Translations under genes and position numbers: made by a program
Notes under the pieces: model-generated
The model's input: only the letters and a program-made list of their open reading frames with translations
Databases searched by the model: none
What the model was told of the DNA's origin: nothing
Origin: an uncultured Oscillospiraceae bacterium
GTDB taxonomy: Bacteria; Bacillota; Clostridia; Oscillospirales; Oscillospiraceae
Reading direction: 5' to 3'
DNA: 49,276 nt
NCBI GenBank assembly: GCA_944385275.1
Contig: CALWWP010000041.1
Coordinates: 1-49,276 of the forward strand
Shown here: in pieces, positions 25,683-34,428 of the stretch
Position numbering within the stretch: position 1 is the first letter of the stretch
How the letters are laid out: the number at the start of each line of letters is the position of its first letter

Positions 25683-26513
25683 ATGAACATTGGAGTTGTT
25701 GGTCTGGGTCTGATAGGAGGCTCTCTTGCCAAAGCTATAAAAGCGAACAGCGATCACATAGTATACGGCATGGATATTTCCGCTCCCGTTGTATACAAGG
25801 CCAAACTGCTGGATGCTATCGACGATGAATTGACAAGTGACCGCATAGGGCTGTGCGATATAATAATCGTCGCGATCTACCCGCACGATACCGTCTCCTT
25901 TCTTCAGGAGCACAGTTCTCATATAAAGAAGGGATCCATAGTCGTCGATTGCTGCGGAGTAAAGGAGTTTGTATGTAAAAATGCATGGGAGCTTGCAGAA
26001 CAGTACGGCTACACTTTTATAGGCGGACATCCGATGGAGGGACTTGAAAAGTCTGGATTCGAGCACGCGAAAAAGAATCTTTTTAACAATGCTTCAATGA
26101 TATTTGTGCCCAACAAGGACATAGACATTGAAACTATGAAACGCCTAAAAGACATATTTGATGCCATTGGTTTTACCCGCTATGAGATTACGTCTCCCAA
26201 GCACCACGACGAACTCATAGCCTATACTTCTCAGCTCGCTCATGTGGCGTCCAACGCATATATAAAGTCCCCTACTGCAAGCGAACATCAAGGCTTTTCT
26301 GCAGGCAGTTTTAGAGATATGACCCGTGTGGCATACCTCAACGAGACAATGTGGACCGAACTTTTTATGTTAAACCGCGACTCTCTTATTTATGAACTCG
26401 ATCTGTACATTTCAAATCTGCAAGAGTACAGCGATGCACTTCACCGCGGCGACGAACAAACTCTAAAACGTCTCTTAAAAGAAGGCCGCGAACGCAAATC
26501 TCAGCTTAGTTAG
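25683..26513 (+). CDS. tyrA: Prephenate dehydrogenase
   Basis: The 276-residue enzyme oxidatively decarboxylates prephenate to 4-hydroxyphenylpyruvate for tyrosine. NAD-binding [14 protein letters not shown] is at residues 7-20, and [18 protein letters not shown] near 116-133 holds the catalytic His region. It lacks a C-terminal ACT domain, so feedback by Tyr is probably exerted on AroF or at the leader. Spacing to aroF is 17 nt with SD GAAAGGA. Confidence 0.93.
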   Translation: MNIGVVGLGLIGGSLAKAIKANSDHIVYGMDISAPVVYKAKLLDAIDDELTSDRIGLCDIIIVAIYPHDTVSFLQEHSSHIKKGSIVVDCCGVKEFVCKNAWELAEQYGYTFIGGHPMEGLEKSGFEHAKKNLFNNASMIFVPNKDIDIETMKRLKDIFDAIGFTRYEITSPKHHDELIAYTSQLAHVASNAYIKSPTASEHQGFSAGSFRDMTRVAYLNETMWTELFMLNRDSLIYELDLYISNLQEYSDALHRGDEQTLKRLLKEGRERKSQLS

Positions 26514-26524
26514 GAGTGATACCA

Positions 26525-27583
26525 GTGCAGACAATTTCCATAAAAGCATCGACAAGCTACGAAGCCCATATCGGACACGGCATACTTGCAAGCTGCGGCG
26601 AGCTTGTATCCCGCATATCAGAGCCCTGCACCATTGCTGTCATAACAGATTCCACTGTAGGGCCTCTTTATGAGGAGACTGTAAAAATATCTCTTACCGA
26701 AGCCGGCTTCCGCGTGGTAACGCACTCCATCCCCTCAGGAGAATCCAGCAAAAATCTTTTCTTCTATGGAGAGATCTTGGAGTTCCTAGCTAGTAGCAAG
26801 CTGACGCGTTCAGATCTGCTGATCGCGCTTGGCGGCGGCGTAGTAGGTGATATAACTGGCTTTGCGGCAGCCACATATCTCCGCGGTATCGGCTTTATTC
26901 AAATACCAACTACTTTTCTTGCCGCCGCAGACTCGTCAACGGGCGGCAAAACCGCCGTCAATCTATCCTGCGGCAAAAATCTAGCCGGTGCTTTTTGGCC
27001 GCCGCGCGCAGTAATCTGCGACTGCGCTACATTTGATACTCTGCCAAAGGATACCTTTGCCGACGGAGTCGCTGAAACTATCAAGCATAGCCTCATTGCC
27101 GATAAAGCTTTTTTCGAACTGCTCATGCAAGGCCATTTGTACAGCCGCATAGAAGACGTAGTCCGCCGCGATATGGAGATCAAGCGAGATTTCGTAAGTT
27201 CTGACGAATTTGACCGCGGACGCCGTCAAATGCTAAATTTCGGACATACGATAGGCCATGCTGTTGAAATGCGCAGCGGATTTGCCATAACTCACGGCCA
27301 TGCCGTAGCCATAGGCATGGTCTCTGCCGCCCGGGCAGCTTACCGTCTGGGCTACTCGCAAAATGACTTCAGCAGCATCATATCCGAAGCGCTTCAGCGC
27401 TACGGGCTTCCGGTAGAATCTCCCTACCGTGCCGATGAGCTCATAGAAATCGCATCTGGAGACAAAAAACGTTCTGGAGACCACATCAATGTGATAGTAC
27501 TTTCCGATATTGGCAGGGCCAATAGTGTTTCTCTTGATATGACACAGTTTGAGTCTTTTATTCAGCAGGGCGTAGGTGTATAA
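26525..27583 (+). CDS. aroB: 3-dehydroquinate synthase
   Basis: The roughly 352-residue enzyme converts DAHP to 3-dehydroquinate with NAD+ and a divalent metal. LLIALGGGVVGDITGFAAA near residues 97-115, PTTFLAAADSSTGGKTAVN near 125-143 and the metal-site NFGHTIGHAVE near 237-247 identify the family. I choose GTG 26525 because AGGAG lies 8 nt upstream; the more upstream GTG at 26516 is only 2 nt after the tyrA stop and lacks an SD. aroA follows after 2 nt. Confidence 0.94.
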   Translation: MQTISIKASTSYEAHIGHGILASCGELVSRISEPCTIAVITDSTVGPLYEETVKISLTEAGFRVVTHSIPSGESSKNLFFYGEILEFLASSKLTRSDLLIALGGGVVGDITGFAAATYLRGIGFIQIPTTFLAAADSSTGGKTAVNLSCGKNLAGAFWPPRAVICDCATFDTLPKDTFADGVAETIKHSLIADKAFFELLMQGHLYSRIEDVVRRDMEIKRDFVSSDEFDRGRRQMLNFGHTIGHAVEMRSGFAITHGHAVAIGMVSAARAAYRLGYSQNDFSSIISEALQRYGLPVESPYRADELIEIASGDKKRSGDHINVIVLSDIGRANSVSLDMTQFESFIQQGVGV

Positions 27584-27585
27584 TC

Positions 27586-28842
27586 ATGGACAGAAAACTC
27601 ATTCCCTCTCCGCTGGCCGGACATATATCGGCTATCCCTTCCAAATCAGATGCTCACAGAGTCCTTATCTGTGCAGCGCTCTCTGATTCATCTACTATCG
27701 TTAAATCTCCCGGCCTTTCTCAGGACATCATAGCCACTATAAATTGTCTCCGCGCGCTTGGCGCTGAGATCAGCCAGTTCGGGGACTGCCTTCAGATCAA
27801 CCCGGTGCGGTCAGTGCCTCCCTCTACTATGCTTGACTGTTGCGAGAGCGGTTCCACACTGCGCTTCTTGCTTCCTGTTGCGGCAGCTCTTTGTCAGAGC
27901 GTAAGTTTTACCGGCAGCGGACGTCTTCCGGATCGTCCTCTGACAGAACTGACCGATGCCATGTGCCAGCATGGCTGCACGGTCTCATCTTCGTCTATTC
28001 CTCTCACCGCAACAAAAATGGCATCCGGAGGCTTGTTTTCCCTGCCCGGCAATATAAGTTCTCAGTACATTTCCGGGCTGCTCATGGCAGCTCCGCTGCT
28101 CGATCAAGACGTTGAAATACGATTGACCACTCACCTTGAATCCGCGAACTATGTCGATATGACCATTTCTACTATGCATCAGTTCGGAATAGAGGTCAAA
28201 CGCAGCGGCAATTCTTTCTTCGTCCGTTCCGGTCAGCACTACCGTTCTCCAGGACAGGCCGTGATAGACGGAGACTGGTCGAACTCGGCTTTTTGGCTTG
28301 TCGCCGGGGCTGTCGCAGGCCCGATATGCTGTTCAGGCCTTTCTATGGATTCAGCTCAAGGCGATCGTCAGATAATTTCATTGCTTGAATCTGCCGGCGC
28401 CTCTATATACTACAACTCATCAAAAGTAGCCGTCCTCCGCGGTCCTCTCAAGGCGCAGCAGATCAACGCCGCTCATATTCCAGATCTTGTTCCAATATTG
28501 GCTGTTTTGGCCAGTGTAAGTTCCGGAATAACTGAAATACAAAATGTTTCCCGACTTCAGCTCAAAGAAAGCGACCGATTCCACTCTGTACCCGCTCTTT
28601 TAACTGCACTCGGTGCGGATATCCGTATAGAGGGTGACAGCTTTCTTATCCGCGGCAAATCCAAGCTGTCCGGAGGCTCCGTTTCCAGCTGCAACGATCA
28701 CCGGCTTGCAATGGCAGCGGCTATCGCCGCATGTGTCTGCACAGCTCCTGTTATACTGAGGGATTCGCAAGCCGTCGAAAAATCTTATCCAAATTTTTGG
28801 ACTGACTACAAGTCACTTGGAGGGATAGCAGATGTCATCTAA
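27586..28842 (+). CDS. aroA: 5-enolpyruvylshikimate-3-phosphate (EPSP) synthase
   Basis: The 418-residue enzyme transfers the enolpyruvyl group of PEP to shikimate-3-P and is the glyphosate target. SKSDAHRVLICAALSDSS near residues 18-35 (catalytic Lys and shikimate-phosphate site), ESGSTLRFLLPVAAAL near 86-101 and KESDRFHSVPALLTALGA near 327-344 are diagnostic. The expected GNAGTxxR is replaced by CESGSTLRF, typical of class II (glyphosate-tolerant-like) sequences from Firmicutes, though sensitivity cannot be judged here. It overlaps aroC by 11 bp. Confidence 0.94.
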   Translation: MDRKLIPSPLAGHISAIPSKSDAHRVLICAALSDSSTIVKSPGLSQDIIATINCLRALGAEISQFGDCLQINPVRSVPPSTMLDCCESGSTLRFLLPVAAALCQSVSFTGSGRLPDRPLTELTDAMCQHGCTVSSSSIPLTATKMASGGLFSLPGNISSQYISGLLMAAPLLDQDVEIRLTTHLESANYVDMTISTMHQFGIEVKRSGNSFFVRSGQHYRSPGQAVIDGDWSNSAFWLVAGAVAGPICCSGLSMDSAQGDRQIISLLESAGASIYYNSSKVAVLRGPLKAQQINAAHIPDLVPILAVLASVSSGITEIQNVSRLQLKESDRFHSVPALLTALGADIRIEGDSFLIRGKSKLSGGSVSSCNDHRLAMAAAIAACVCTAPVILRDSQAVEKSYPNFWTDYKSLGGIADVI

Positions 28843-29905
28843 TTTTGGACAAAAAATCAAAATCTCTATTTTCGGTCAATCGCACGGGCCTGCTATAGGT
28901 GTAGTAATAGACGGTCTTCCCGCCGGCGAACTGATAGACATGGATGAGCTTAGCGCCTTTTTGGCAAGGCGCGCACCCGGTCAGTCCTCTCTGACCACCG
29001 CGAGGCGCGAAAGCGATCTTCCCAAGTTCCTATCCGGCATATTGAACGGGCGTACTTGCGGGGCTCCACTTTCCGCAATAATAGAAAACAACGATACCCG
29101 ATCTTCTGATTACAGCAAGCTTCAGGACATCCCCCGTCCTGCGCACGCCGATTTTCCCGCCTCTGTAAAATACAACAGATACAACGATGTCCGGGGAGGC
29201 GGTCACTTTTCCGCTAGGCTGACTGCCCCAATGTGTATTGCGGGAGGTATTTTAAAACAGATGCTGAAATGCCGCGGAGTGTCTATAGGAGCCCACATAT
29301 TCTCCATAGCTGATGTCTGCGATACACCCTTTGACCCGGTAACTGTTTCTGAAAACGACTTTCTAAATACAGCTTCCAAACCACTTGCCGTTTTGAATGA
29401 CGATGCCGGTTCCGCCATGAGCAGCGCAATTCTCTCAGCCGCACACGACGGAGATTCTGTAGGAGGAATCATAGAGTGCGGCGTTGTCGGGCTTCCCGTT
29501 GGTATCGGCGAGCCAATGTTTGACGGGCTTGAGAACCGCATCGCTCAGTCAGTTTTCGCAGTGCCTGCCGTCAAAGGCATCGAGTTTGGCGCCGGCTTTA
29601 ACTCTTCTAAGCTCCGTGGTTCCGAAAACAATGATCCATTCTGCATCTCGGACGGCATTGTTCGGACTTTAACTAACAACCACGGAGGAATACTTGGCGG
29701 GCTGAGCTCCGGTATGCCGCTAATTTTCAGGGCGGCATTTAAACCAACTCCATCTATTGCAAAATCTCAGCAGTCAGTAAATCTGAATACCGGCACTGAG
29801 GAGACGCTTATCATCGCGGGGCGTCATGATCCCTGTGTGGTACCCAGAGCAGTTCCCTGTATAGAAGCAGCTGCCGCTATTGCTTTAGCTGATTTTCTCA
29901 TATAA
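28832..29905 (+). CDS. aroC: Chorismate synthase
   Basis: The 357-residue FMN-dependent enzyme removes phosphate from EPSP to give chorismate, the branch-point metabolite. GQSHGPAIGVVIDGLPAG near residues 14-31, RGGGHFSARLTAPMCIAGG near 126-145 and HDPCVVPRAVPCIEA near 330-344 are conserved signatures. ATG 28832 lies within the end of aroA (11-bp overlap), indicating coupling. pheA follows after 31 nt with its own strong SD. Confidence 0.95.
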   Translation: MSSNFGQKIKISIFGQSHGPAIGVVIDGLPAGELIDMDELSAFLARRAPGQSSLTTARRESDLPKFLSGILNGRTCGAPLSAIIENNDTRSSDYSKLQDIPRPAHADFPASVKYNRYNDVRGGGHFSARLTAPMCIAGGILKQMLKCRGVSIGAHIFSIADVCDTPFDPVTVSENDFLNTASKPLAVLNDDAGSAMSSAILSAAHDGDSVGGIIECGVVGLPVGIGEPMFDGLENRIAQSVFAVPAVKGIEFGAGFNSSKLRGSENNDPFCISDGIVRTLTNNHGGILGGLSSGMPLIFRAAFKPTPSIAKSQQSVNLNTGTEETLIIAGRHDPCVVPRAVPCIEAAAAIALADFLI

Positions 29906-29936
29906 AATAAGAAAAATAAAAAAGGAGAAAGACACT

Positions 29937-31076
29937 ATGGATCTCGACTATTTAAGATCTGAAATCGATAATATAGATACTCAGCTGACAGAGCTATTTG
30001 TAAAACGTATGAATATCTGCAAAGACATCGCTAAGTACAAGATAGACAACGGGCTTTCTGTTCTGAACAAGGGCCGCGAACGCCAGATACTTTCTCGCGT
30101 GTCTAAGCTCGCAGGAGAAGAATTGGAGGACTACACCCGCCTGCTGTTCTCGACCCTGTTTGATCTAAGCCGTTCCTATCAGCATATGCAGATCAACGCC
30201 GACTCAGCTCTTGACGGTGCCATTCACAACGCTTTGGAAAATACGCCAAAGCTGTTCCCGTCAAAAGGCGCCGTTGCCTGTCAGGGCGTTGAGGGCGCAT
30301 ATTCCCAGCAGGCTTGCGACAAGGTATTTGCCTTTGCGGATATCCTGTATTTCAAATCTTTCGGCGCTGTATTCGACGCGGTCGAAAAAGGAATGTGCCG
30401 TTTTGGAGTATTGCCTATCGAAAACAGCTCTCACGGATCTGTGAACGCCGTCTACGATCTCATGCGCCATCATAATTTTCATATCGTAAGAGCTGCGCGC
30501 CTGCATATAAGCCATTGTCTGCTCGCAAAACGCGGTACCGACATGAGCCAGATAAAAGAAATACTTTCTCACGAACAGGCCATAGGGCAGTGCAGCAAAT
30601 TCCTTTCCTCTCTGCCAAACGTAAAAGTCACCGTATGCGAAAATACCGCCACGGCTGCAAAGTACGTAGCAGAGTCAGACCGCACTGATATCGCAGCTAT
30701 TTCTTCGCAGGAATGTGCAGGTCTTTACGGTCTTAACATCGTCAAAGAACGCATACACAACACCGACAACAATTATACGCGCTTTATCGTTATATCTAAA
30801 GATCTTGAGATATATCCCGGTGCTGACAAAATAAGCATAATGTTTGCTCTGGACAACACTCCGGGTTCTCTCTCCCAGATACTTTCCCGTTTTTCTTCCT
30901 TAGATCTAAACGTAACAAAACTCGAAAGCCGTCCTATTCCGGGCACTGACTTCCAGTACATGTTCTATATGGATATAGAGGCGTCCATTTATACGCCAGA
31001 GCTCATTAAGCTGCTGAGCGAGCTGGATCAGGAGCTGTCAGAATTCACCTTCCTTGGCAGTTACAACGAAGTATAA
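29937..31076 (+). CDS. pheA: Bifunctional chorismate mutase / prephenate dehydratase (P-protein)
   Basis: The 379-residue protein has an AroQ-class chorismate mutase domain (1-90; LRSEIDNIDTQLTELFVKRM), a prephenate dehydratase domain (about 105-285; GVEGAYSQQA, IENSSHGSVNAVYDL, NNYTRFIVIS with the catalytic TRF) and a C-terminal ACT domain (about 297-370) with LESRP, the Phe-binding ESRP motif. It makes prephenate and phenylpyruvate and should be feedback-inhibited by phenylalanine. SD AAAGGAGAAAG precedes ATG 29937. The mutase also supplies prephenate to TyrA. Confidence 0.95.
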   Translation: MDLDYLRSEIDNIDTQLTELFVKRMNICKDIAKYKIDNGLSVLNKGRERQILSRVSKLAGEELEDYTRLLFSTLFDLSRSYQHMQINADSALDGAIHNALENTPKLFPSKGAVACQGVEGAYSQQACDKVFAFADILYFKSFGAVFDAVEKGMCRFGVLPIENSSHGSVNAVYDLMRHHNFHIVRAARLHISHCLLAKRGTDMSQIKEILSHEQAIGQCSKFLSSLPNVKVTVCENTATAAKYVAESDRTDIAAISSQECAGLYGLNIVKERIHNTDNNYTRFIVISKDLEIYPGADKISIMFALDNTPGSLSQILSRFSSLDLNVTKLESRPIPGTDFQYMFYMDIEASIYTPELIKLLSELDQELSEFTFLGSYNEV

Positions 31077-31089
31077 CAGGGGGCAAAAT

Positions 31090-32328
31090 ATGGAATACGG
31101 TTTGATCGGGGAAAAGCTGGCACACAGCCACTCCCCAGCTATCCACAGCCAGCTCGGCACATATGATTACATTTTAAAAAGCCTTCCGCCTGACGAGCTT
31201 GCCTCTTTTATCAACGCCCGTGAATTCAAGGGGCTAAATGTCACCATACCATACAAGCAGTCTGTTATGCCCCTATGTGACAGCATAAGCGACTCCGCGA
31301 TGAGGATCGGCAGCGTCAACACTCTGGTAATAGAGTCAGACGGCCGCCTCGTGGGCTACAATACTGATTACTACGGATTCTGGTATGCAAGTCAGCTCAG
31401 CGGCATCTCTTACTCCGGGAGGAAAGTGCTTGTCCTCGGCAGCGGAGGCACCTCCCACACCGTTCAGACAGCGGTACTTGACAGCGGTGCAAGTGAGGTC
31501 GTCGTCGTATCTCGCACCGGAACTACAAACTACGAAAACGTATGGGAGCATCAAGACGCTGAAGTTATAGTCAACACTACGCCTGTAGGCATGTATCCCA
31601 ACAACGGCGCGAGGCCTATAGATCTTTCCCGCTTTCCATCCTTAAAATGCGTTTTTGATGTTATCTACAATCCTCTTGAAACAGCTTTGCTGCGTCAGGC
31701 CAGAGAGCTTGGACTGACGCGCTGCAATGGTCTCCCCATGCTAGTGGCTCAAGCCAAAGCCTCCGCTGAACTGTTTACGGAAAAATATATCGAAGACCGG
31801 GAGATACCGCGTATAACCAACGAGCTTGCAAAAGATTTGACAAATGTAGTTTTAGTGGGTATGCCGGGAAGCGGCAAGACCACTATAGGCAAGGCGCTCG
31901 CTGCCTTAATGGGCCGTGAATTTATAGACAACGACGACATAATCGCGCAGAAATCCGGCATCCCGGTACCTCAGATAATAAAAACATACGGGGAAGAGCA
32001 TTTTCGCAGGCTTGAATCAGAAGCTCTCCGCGAGGTATGTTCCGGATCAGGCCGCGTCATTGCTACCGGAGGCGGCGCCGTTTTAAAAGATGAAAATCGC
32101 GATGTAATGCAGCAAAACAGTCTGGTTTATCATATCCGACGTCCTCTATCAGAACTGGCAACTGATGGCCGTCCCCTGTCTTCATCGCTTGAAGCTCTAA
32201 AGGAAATGGAGTCTCTGCGCCTTCCCATCTACAGCAGCTGTTCAAACGCTGAGATACAAAACTGCGGCACCATTGAAGACGCCGCGAAAAAAATATTGGA
32301 GAATTTTTATGAACATTTTAATCATTAA
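31090..32328 (+). CDS. aroE-aroK: Shikimate dehydrogenase - shikimate kinase fusion
   Basis: One 412-residue reading frame joins two enzymes of adjacent steps. Residues 1-245 are AroE: HSHSPAIHS near 12, NVTIPYKQS with catalytic Lys near 58, YNTDYYG near 90, and nucleotide-binding GSGGTSHT near 117. Residues 257-412 are AroK: Walker A GMPGSGKTT near 258-266, FIDNDDII, FRRLESEAL and ATGGGAVL. Together they convert 3-dehydroshikimate to shikimate-3-P. The start is ATG 31090, 12 codons into a longer frame; the sequence before it lies in pheA. The join is continuous with no stop or frameshift. Confidence 0.93.
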   Translation: MEYGLIGEKLAHSHSPAIHSQLGTYDYILKSLPPDELASFINAREFKGLNVTIPYKQSVMPLCDSISDSAMRIGSVNTLVIESDGRLVGYNTDYYGFWYASQLSGISYSGRKVLVLGSGGTSHTVQTAVLDSGASEVVVVSRTGTTNYENVWEHQDAEVIVNTTPVGMYPNNGARPIDLSRFPSLKCVFDVIYNPLETALLRQARELGLTRCNGLPMLVAQAKASAELFTEKYIEDREIPRITNELAKDLTNVVLVGMPGSGKTTIGKALAALMGREFIDNDDIIAQKSGIPVPQIIKTYGEEHFRRLESEALREVCSGSGRVIATGGGAVLKDENRDVMQQNSLVYHIRRPLSELATDGRPLSSSLEALKEMESLRLPIYSSCSNAEIQNCGTIEDAAKKILENFYEHFNH

Positions 32329-32749
32329 CGGTCCAAATCTCAATATGCTCGGCATCAGGGAAAAGGGTATTTACGGCTCTGAAACTTACGAAGATCTTCT
32401 TGAATATATCAAGAATTCAGCAGAAGAGCTCGGAGTAAACGCGGAATTTTTTCAATCGAATCACGAAGGCGCGCTGGTCGACGCAATTCAAGGAGCCTAC
32501 GGCAGGATAGACGGCATCGTCATTAATCCCGGAGCGTATACCCATACGAGCATTGCGCTTCTCGACGCCGTAAAAGCTGTAAACATACCTACTGTAGAGG
32601 TGCATATATCAAATATTTATGAGAGAGAAGAATTCAGGCATATTTCGTATATCTCTCAGGCCTGCATACTCTCGATATACGGCCATGGCTTTTTAGGTTA
32701 CCGCGAAGCTATTTTGGCTCTAAAAGAGCATCTTTCCAACCTCAGCTAA
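32309..32749 (+). CDS. aroQ: 3-dehydroquinate dehydratase, type II
   Basis: The 146-residue protein is the right length for type II dehydroquinase. LIINGPNLNMLGIREKGIYG near residues 4-23 (catalytic Tyr and Arg), FFQSNHEGALVDAI near 46-59, INPGAYTHTSIALLDA near 72-87 and VEVHISNIYEREEFR near 97-111 are diagnostic. ATG 32309 has TTGGAG upstream and overlaps aroEK by 20 bp. It completes the shikimate pathway in this operon, which then ends in a strong terminator. Confidence 0.96.
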   Translation: MNILIINGPNLNMLGIREKGIYGSETYEDLLEYIKNSAEELGVNAEFFQSNHEGALVDAIQGAYGRIDGIVINPGAYTHTSIALLDAVKAVNIPTVEVHISNIYEREEFRHISYISQACILSIYGHGFLGYREAILALKEHLSNLS

Positions 32750-32787
32750 AAAATGAACCTCTCTTTAAAAGAGAGGTTCATTTTTTT
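32750..32787 (+). terminator. Convergent terminator between aro and FAS operons
   Basis: AAATGAACCTCTC pairs with GAGAGGTTCATTT around a short A/T loop, flanked by A and T runs (about 32750-32787). It overlaps the tail of aroQ and faces degV, so it likely ends both operons. Confidence 0.92.
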
Positions 32788-32806
32788 ACTTTAACATGTA
32801 AAATAA

Positions 32807-33628
32807 TCATATGGTGTTTGGACCGCAGTGACACGAGATGGTACACCCGGCTTCTATTTCCTCTATTTCTCTGAACTTTCCAAATTCTTGGATATTTTTT
32901 CTTGCCGCTGACATAGCCTCAGGGGAAGCTTCCGCCTGTGCAAACAGCAGAAGCTGAGTATCAATGTCATCGCGTCCTATAAGGCGTTCTTTTGAATATG
33001 AATCTATGCAGTGTTCAAATGAGCCTCTATACTTTTTAGCTACCTGCAGTTTTCCATCCTTTACCTCAATGCAGATCTTCAGTCTCATTATATTGGCTCC
33101 AAATTCTGCTATCAGAGAACATCTTCCGCCTTTTCGCATGTAGTCCAATCTGTCGATTATAAAGCTTGCTTCCACCTTTTCGCGCAGCTTCTCGATATTC
33201 CCGCATATTTCCTGAGGATCCATTCCATCTTCGGCCATTTGAGCCGCTCTTAAAACGAGGCAGCCCTGTCCTCCGCACAAATTTTTGGAATCCACTATGT
33301 ACACATTGTCAAATTCCTGAGCTGCTATCAACGCATTTTGATGACTACACGAAAAATCTGCGCCGATATTTATGTGTATCACAGCATCAAATTCCTTTGA
33401 AAATTCAGAAAATATCTGTGTATAATCCTCGATATTTACCGCCGCCGTTGTGCACAGCGCCCCTCCGTTGTCCACATGGCGAAATATCTCAGACGGCGTT
33501 ATTTCTTCTCTGTCTTTAAGGGTCTGATTGTCCTTTACTACATAAAGCGGCACCATGGTAATATTGTATCTTTCCAACTGCCTTTTTGAAAGATCACATG
33601 TGCTGTCAGAAGTAATTTTTATTCTCAT
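32807..33628 (-). CDS. DegV family fatty-acid-binding protein
   Basis: The 273-residue protein starts MRIKITSDSTCDLS, the DegV signature, and contains GADFSCSHQNALIAAQEF near 88-105, and IIDRLDYMRKGGRCS near 155-169. DegV proteins bind a fatty acid; some act as FakB, presenting exogenous fatty acids to the kinase FakA. Its start overlaps the accA stop by 4 bp, making it the last gene of the FAS-II operon and supporting a lipid role. No fakA is in the window. Confidence 0.9.
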   Translation of the reverse strand: MRIKITSDSTCDLSKRQLERYNITMVPLYVVKDNQTLKDREEITPSEIFRHVDNGGALCTTAAVNIEDYTQIFSEFSKEFDAVIHINIGADFSCSHQNALIAAQEFDNVYIVDSKNLCGGQGCLVLRAAQMAEDGMDPQEICGNIEKLREKVEASFIIDRLDYMRKGGRCSLIAEFGANIMRLKICIEVKDGKLQVAKKYRGSFEHCIDSYSKERLIGRDDIDTQLLLFAQAEASPEAMSAARKNIQEFGKFREIEEIEAGCTISCHCGPNTI

Positions 33629-34428
33629 TTATTCAAACCCTTTTCATCTATTTCTATTCCAATTTTTCTGAATCTTTGATACCGCGCCTCAAGCAACTCC
33701 TCATCAGTATACTCCATATAGCGCCTGTACCAGCTGTAGATATCCGTCCCCAGCCTTCCGAAAATTTTATGTATATCTCCTTTTTCCGGAATTATACGTT
33801 CCACTACTCCAAGGCCATATATGTCTTCAGCTGTCAGCTTTAGGCTTTGAGCCGCCTCAGCCGCTTTATTTGAATTCTTCCACAAAATACTGGCACAACC
33901 TTCCGGCGAAATAACCGAATACACGGCATTTTCCAGCATCCACACCTCATCCGCCACGGCAAGCGCCAGTGCTCCGCCGCTTCCGCCTTCTCCAATCACA
34001 ATAGACAGTATCGGCGTTTTCAGCGTCATCATCTCAAGTATATTTTCGGCTATCGCCTGTCCCTGGCCGCGCTCTTCAGCTCCAATGCCGCAGAACGCTC
34101 CCGACGTATCGACAAAGCACACTATTGGCCGGCGGAACTTTTCCGCCTGCTTCATAAGACGCAGAGCCTTCCTGTACCCCTCCGGATTGGGCGCGCCGAA
34201 GTTGCGGTAGACCCTGTCTTTCGTGTTTGTGCCCTTTTCCGTAGCTATAACTGTAAACGGAGTTCCGCACATGGTGGCTATACCGCCTACGATAGCTGGA
34301 TCGTCAGCAAATCTTCTGTCTCCATGCAGTTCAATAAAATCTGAAAATACTTTTTCGATAAATTCCGTGCCAGTTGGTCTCTTCGTGGAGCGCGCCATCT
34401 GTACACAATCATAAGCCGTTGTTTTCAT
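33625..34428 (-). CDS. accA: Acetyl-CoA carboxylase carboxyltransferase alpha subunit
   Basis: The 267-residue crotonase-fold subunit moves the carboxyl group from carboxybiotin to acetyl-CoA, together with AccD. Family segments include FIELHGDRRFADDPAIVGG near 32-50, GAPNPEGYRKALRLMKQAEKF near 78-98 and IGEGGSGGALALAVAD near 142-157. It overlaps accD by 4 bp upstream and degV by 4 bp downstream. It is slightly shorter at the N-terminus than the E. coli protein, as is common in streptococci and clostridia. Confidence 0.96.
   Translation of the reverse strand: MKTTAYDCVQMARSTKRPTGTEFIEKVFSDFIELHGDRRFADDPAIVGGIATMCGTPFTVIATEKGTNTKDRVYRNFGAPNPEGYRKALRLMKQAEKFRRPIVCFVDTSGAFCGIGAEERGQGQAIAENILEMMTLKTPILSIVIGEGGSGGALALAVADEVWMLENAVYSVISPEGCASILWKNSNKAAEAAQSLKLTAEDIYGLGVVERIIPEKGDIHKIFGRLGTDIYSWYRRYMEYTDEELLEARYQRFRKIGIEIDEKGLNK

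Noticed and set aside
25440..26066. Long antisense frame opposite aroF/tyrA
   Set aside because: A 208-codon shadow of two certain genes; no SD or recognisable protein.
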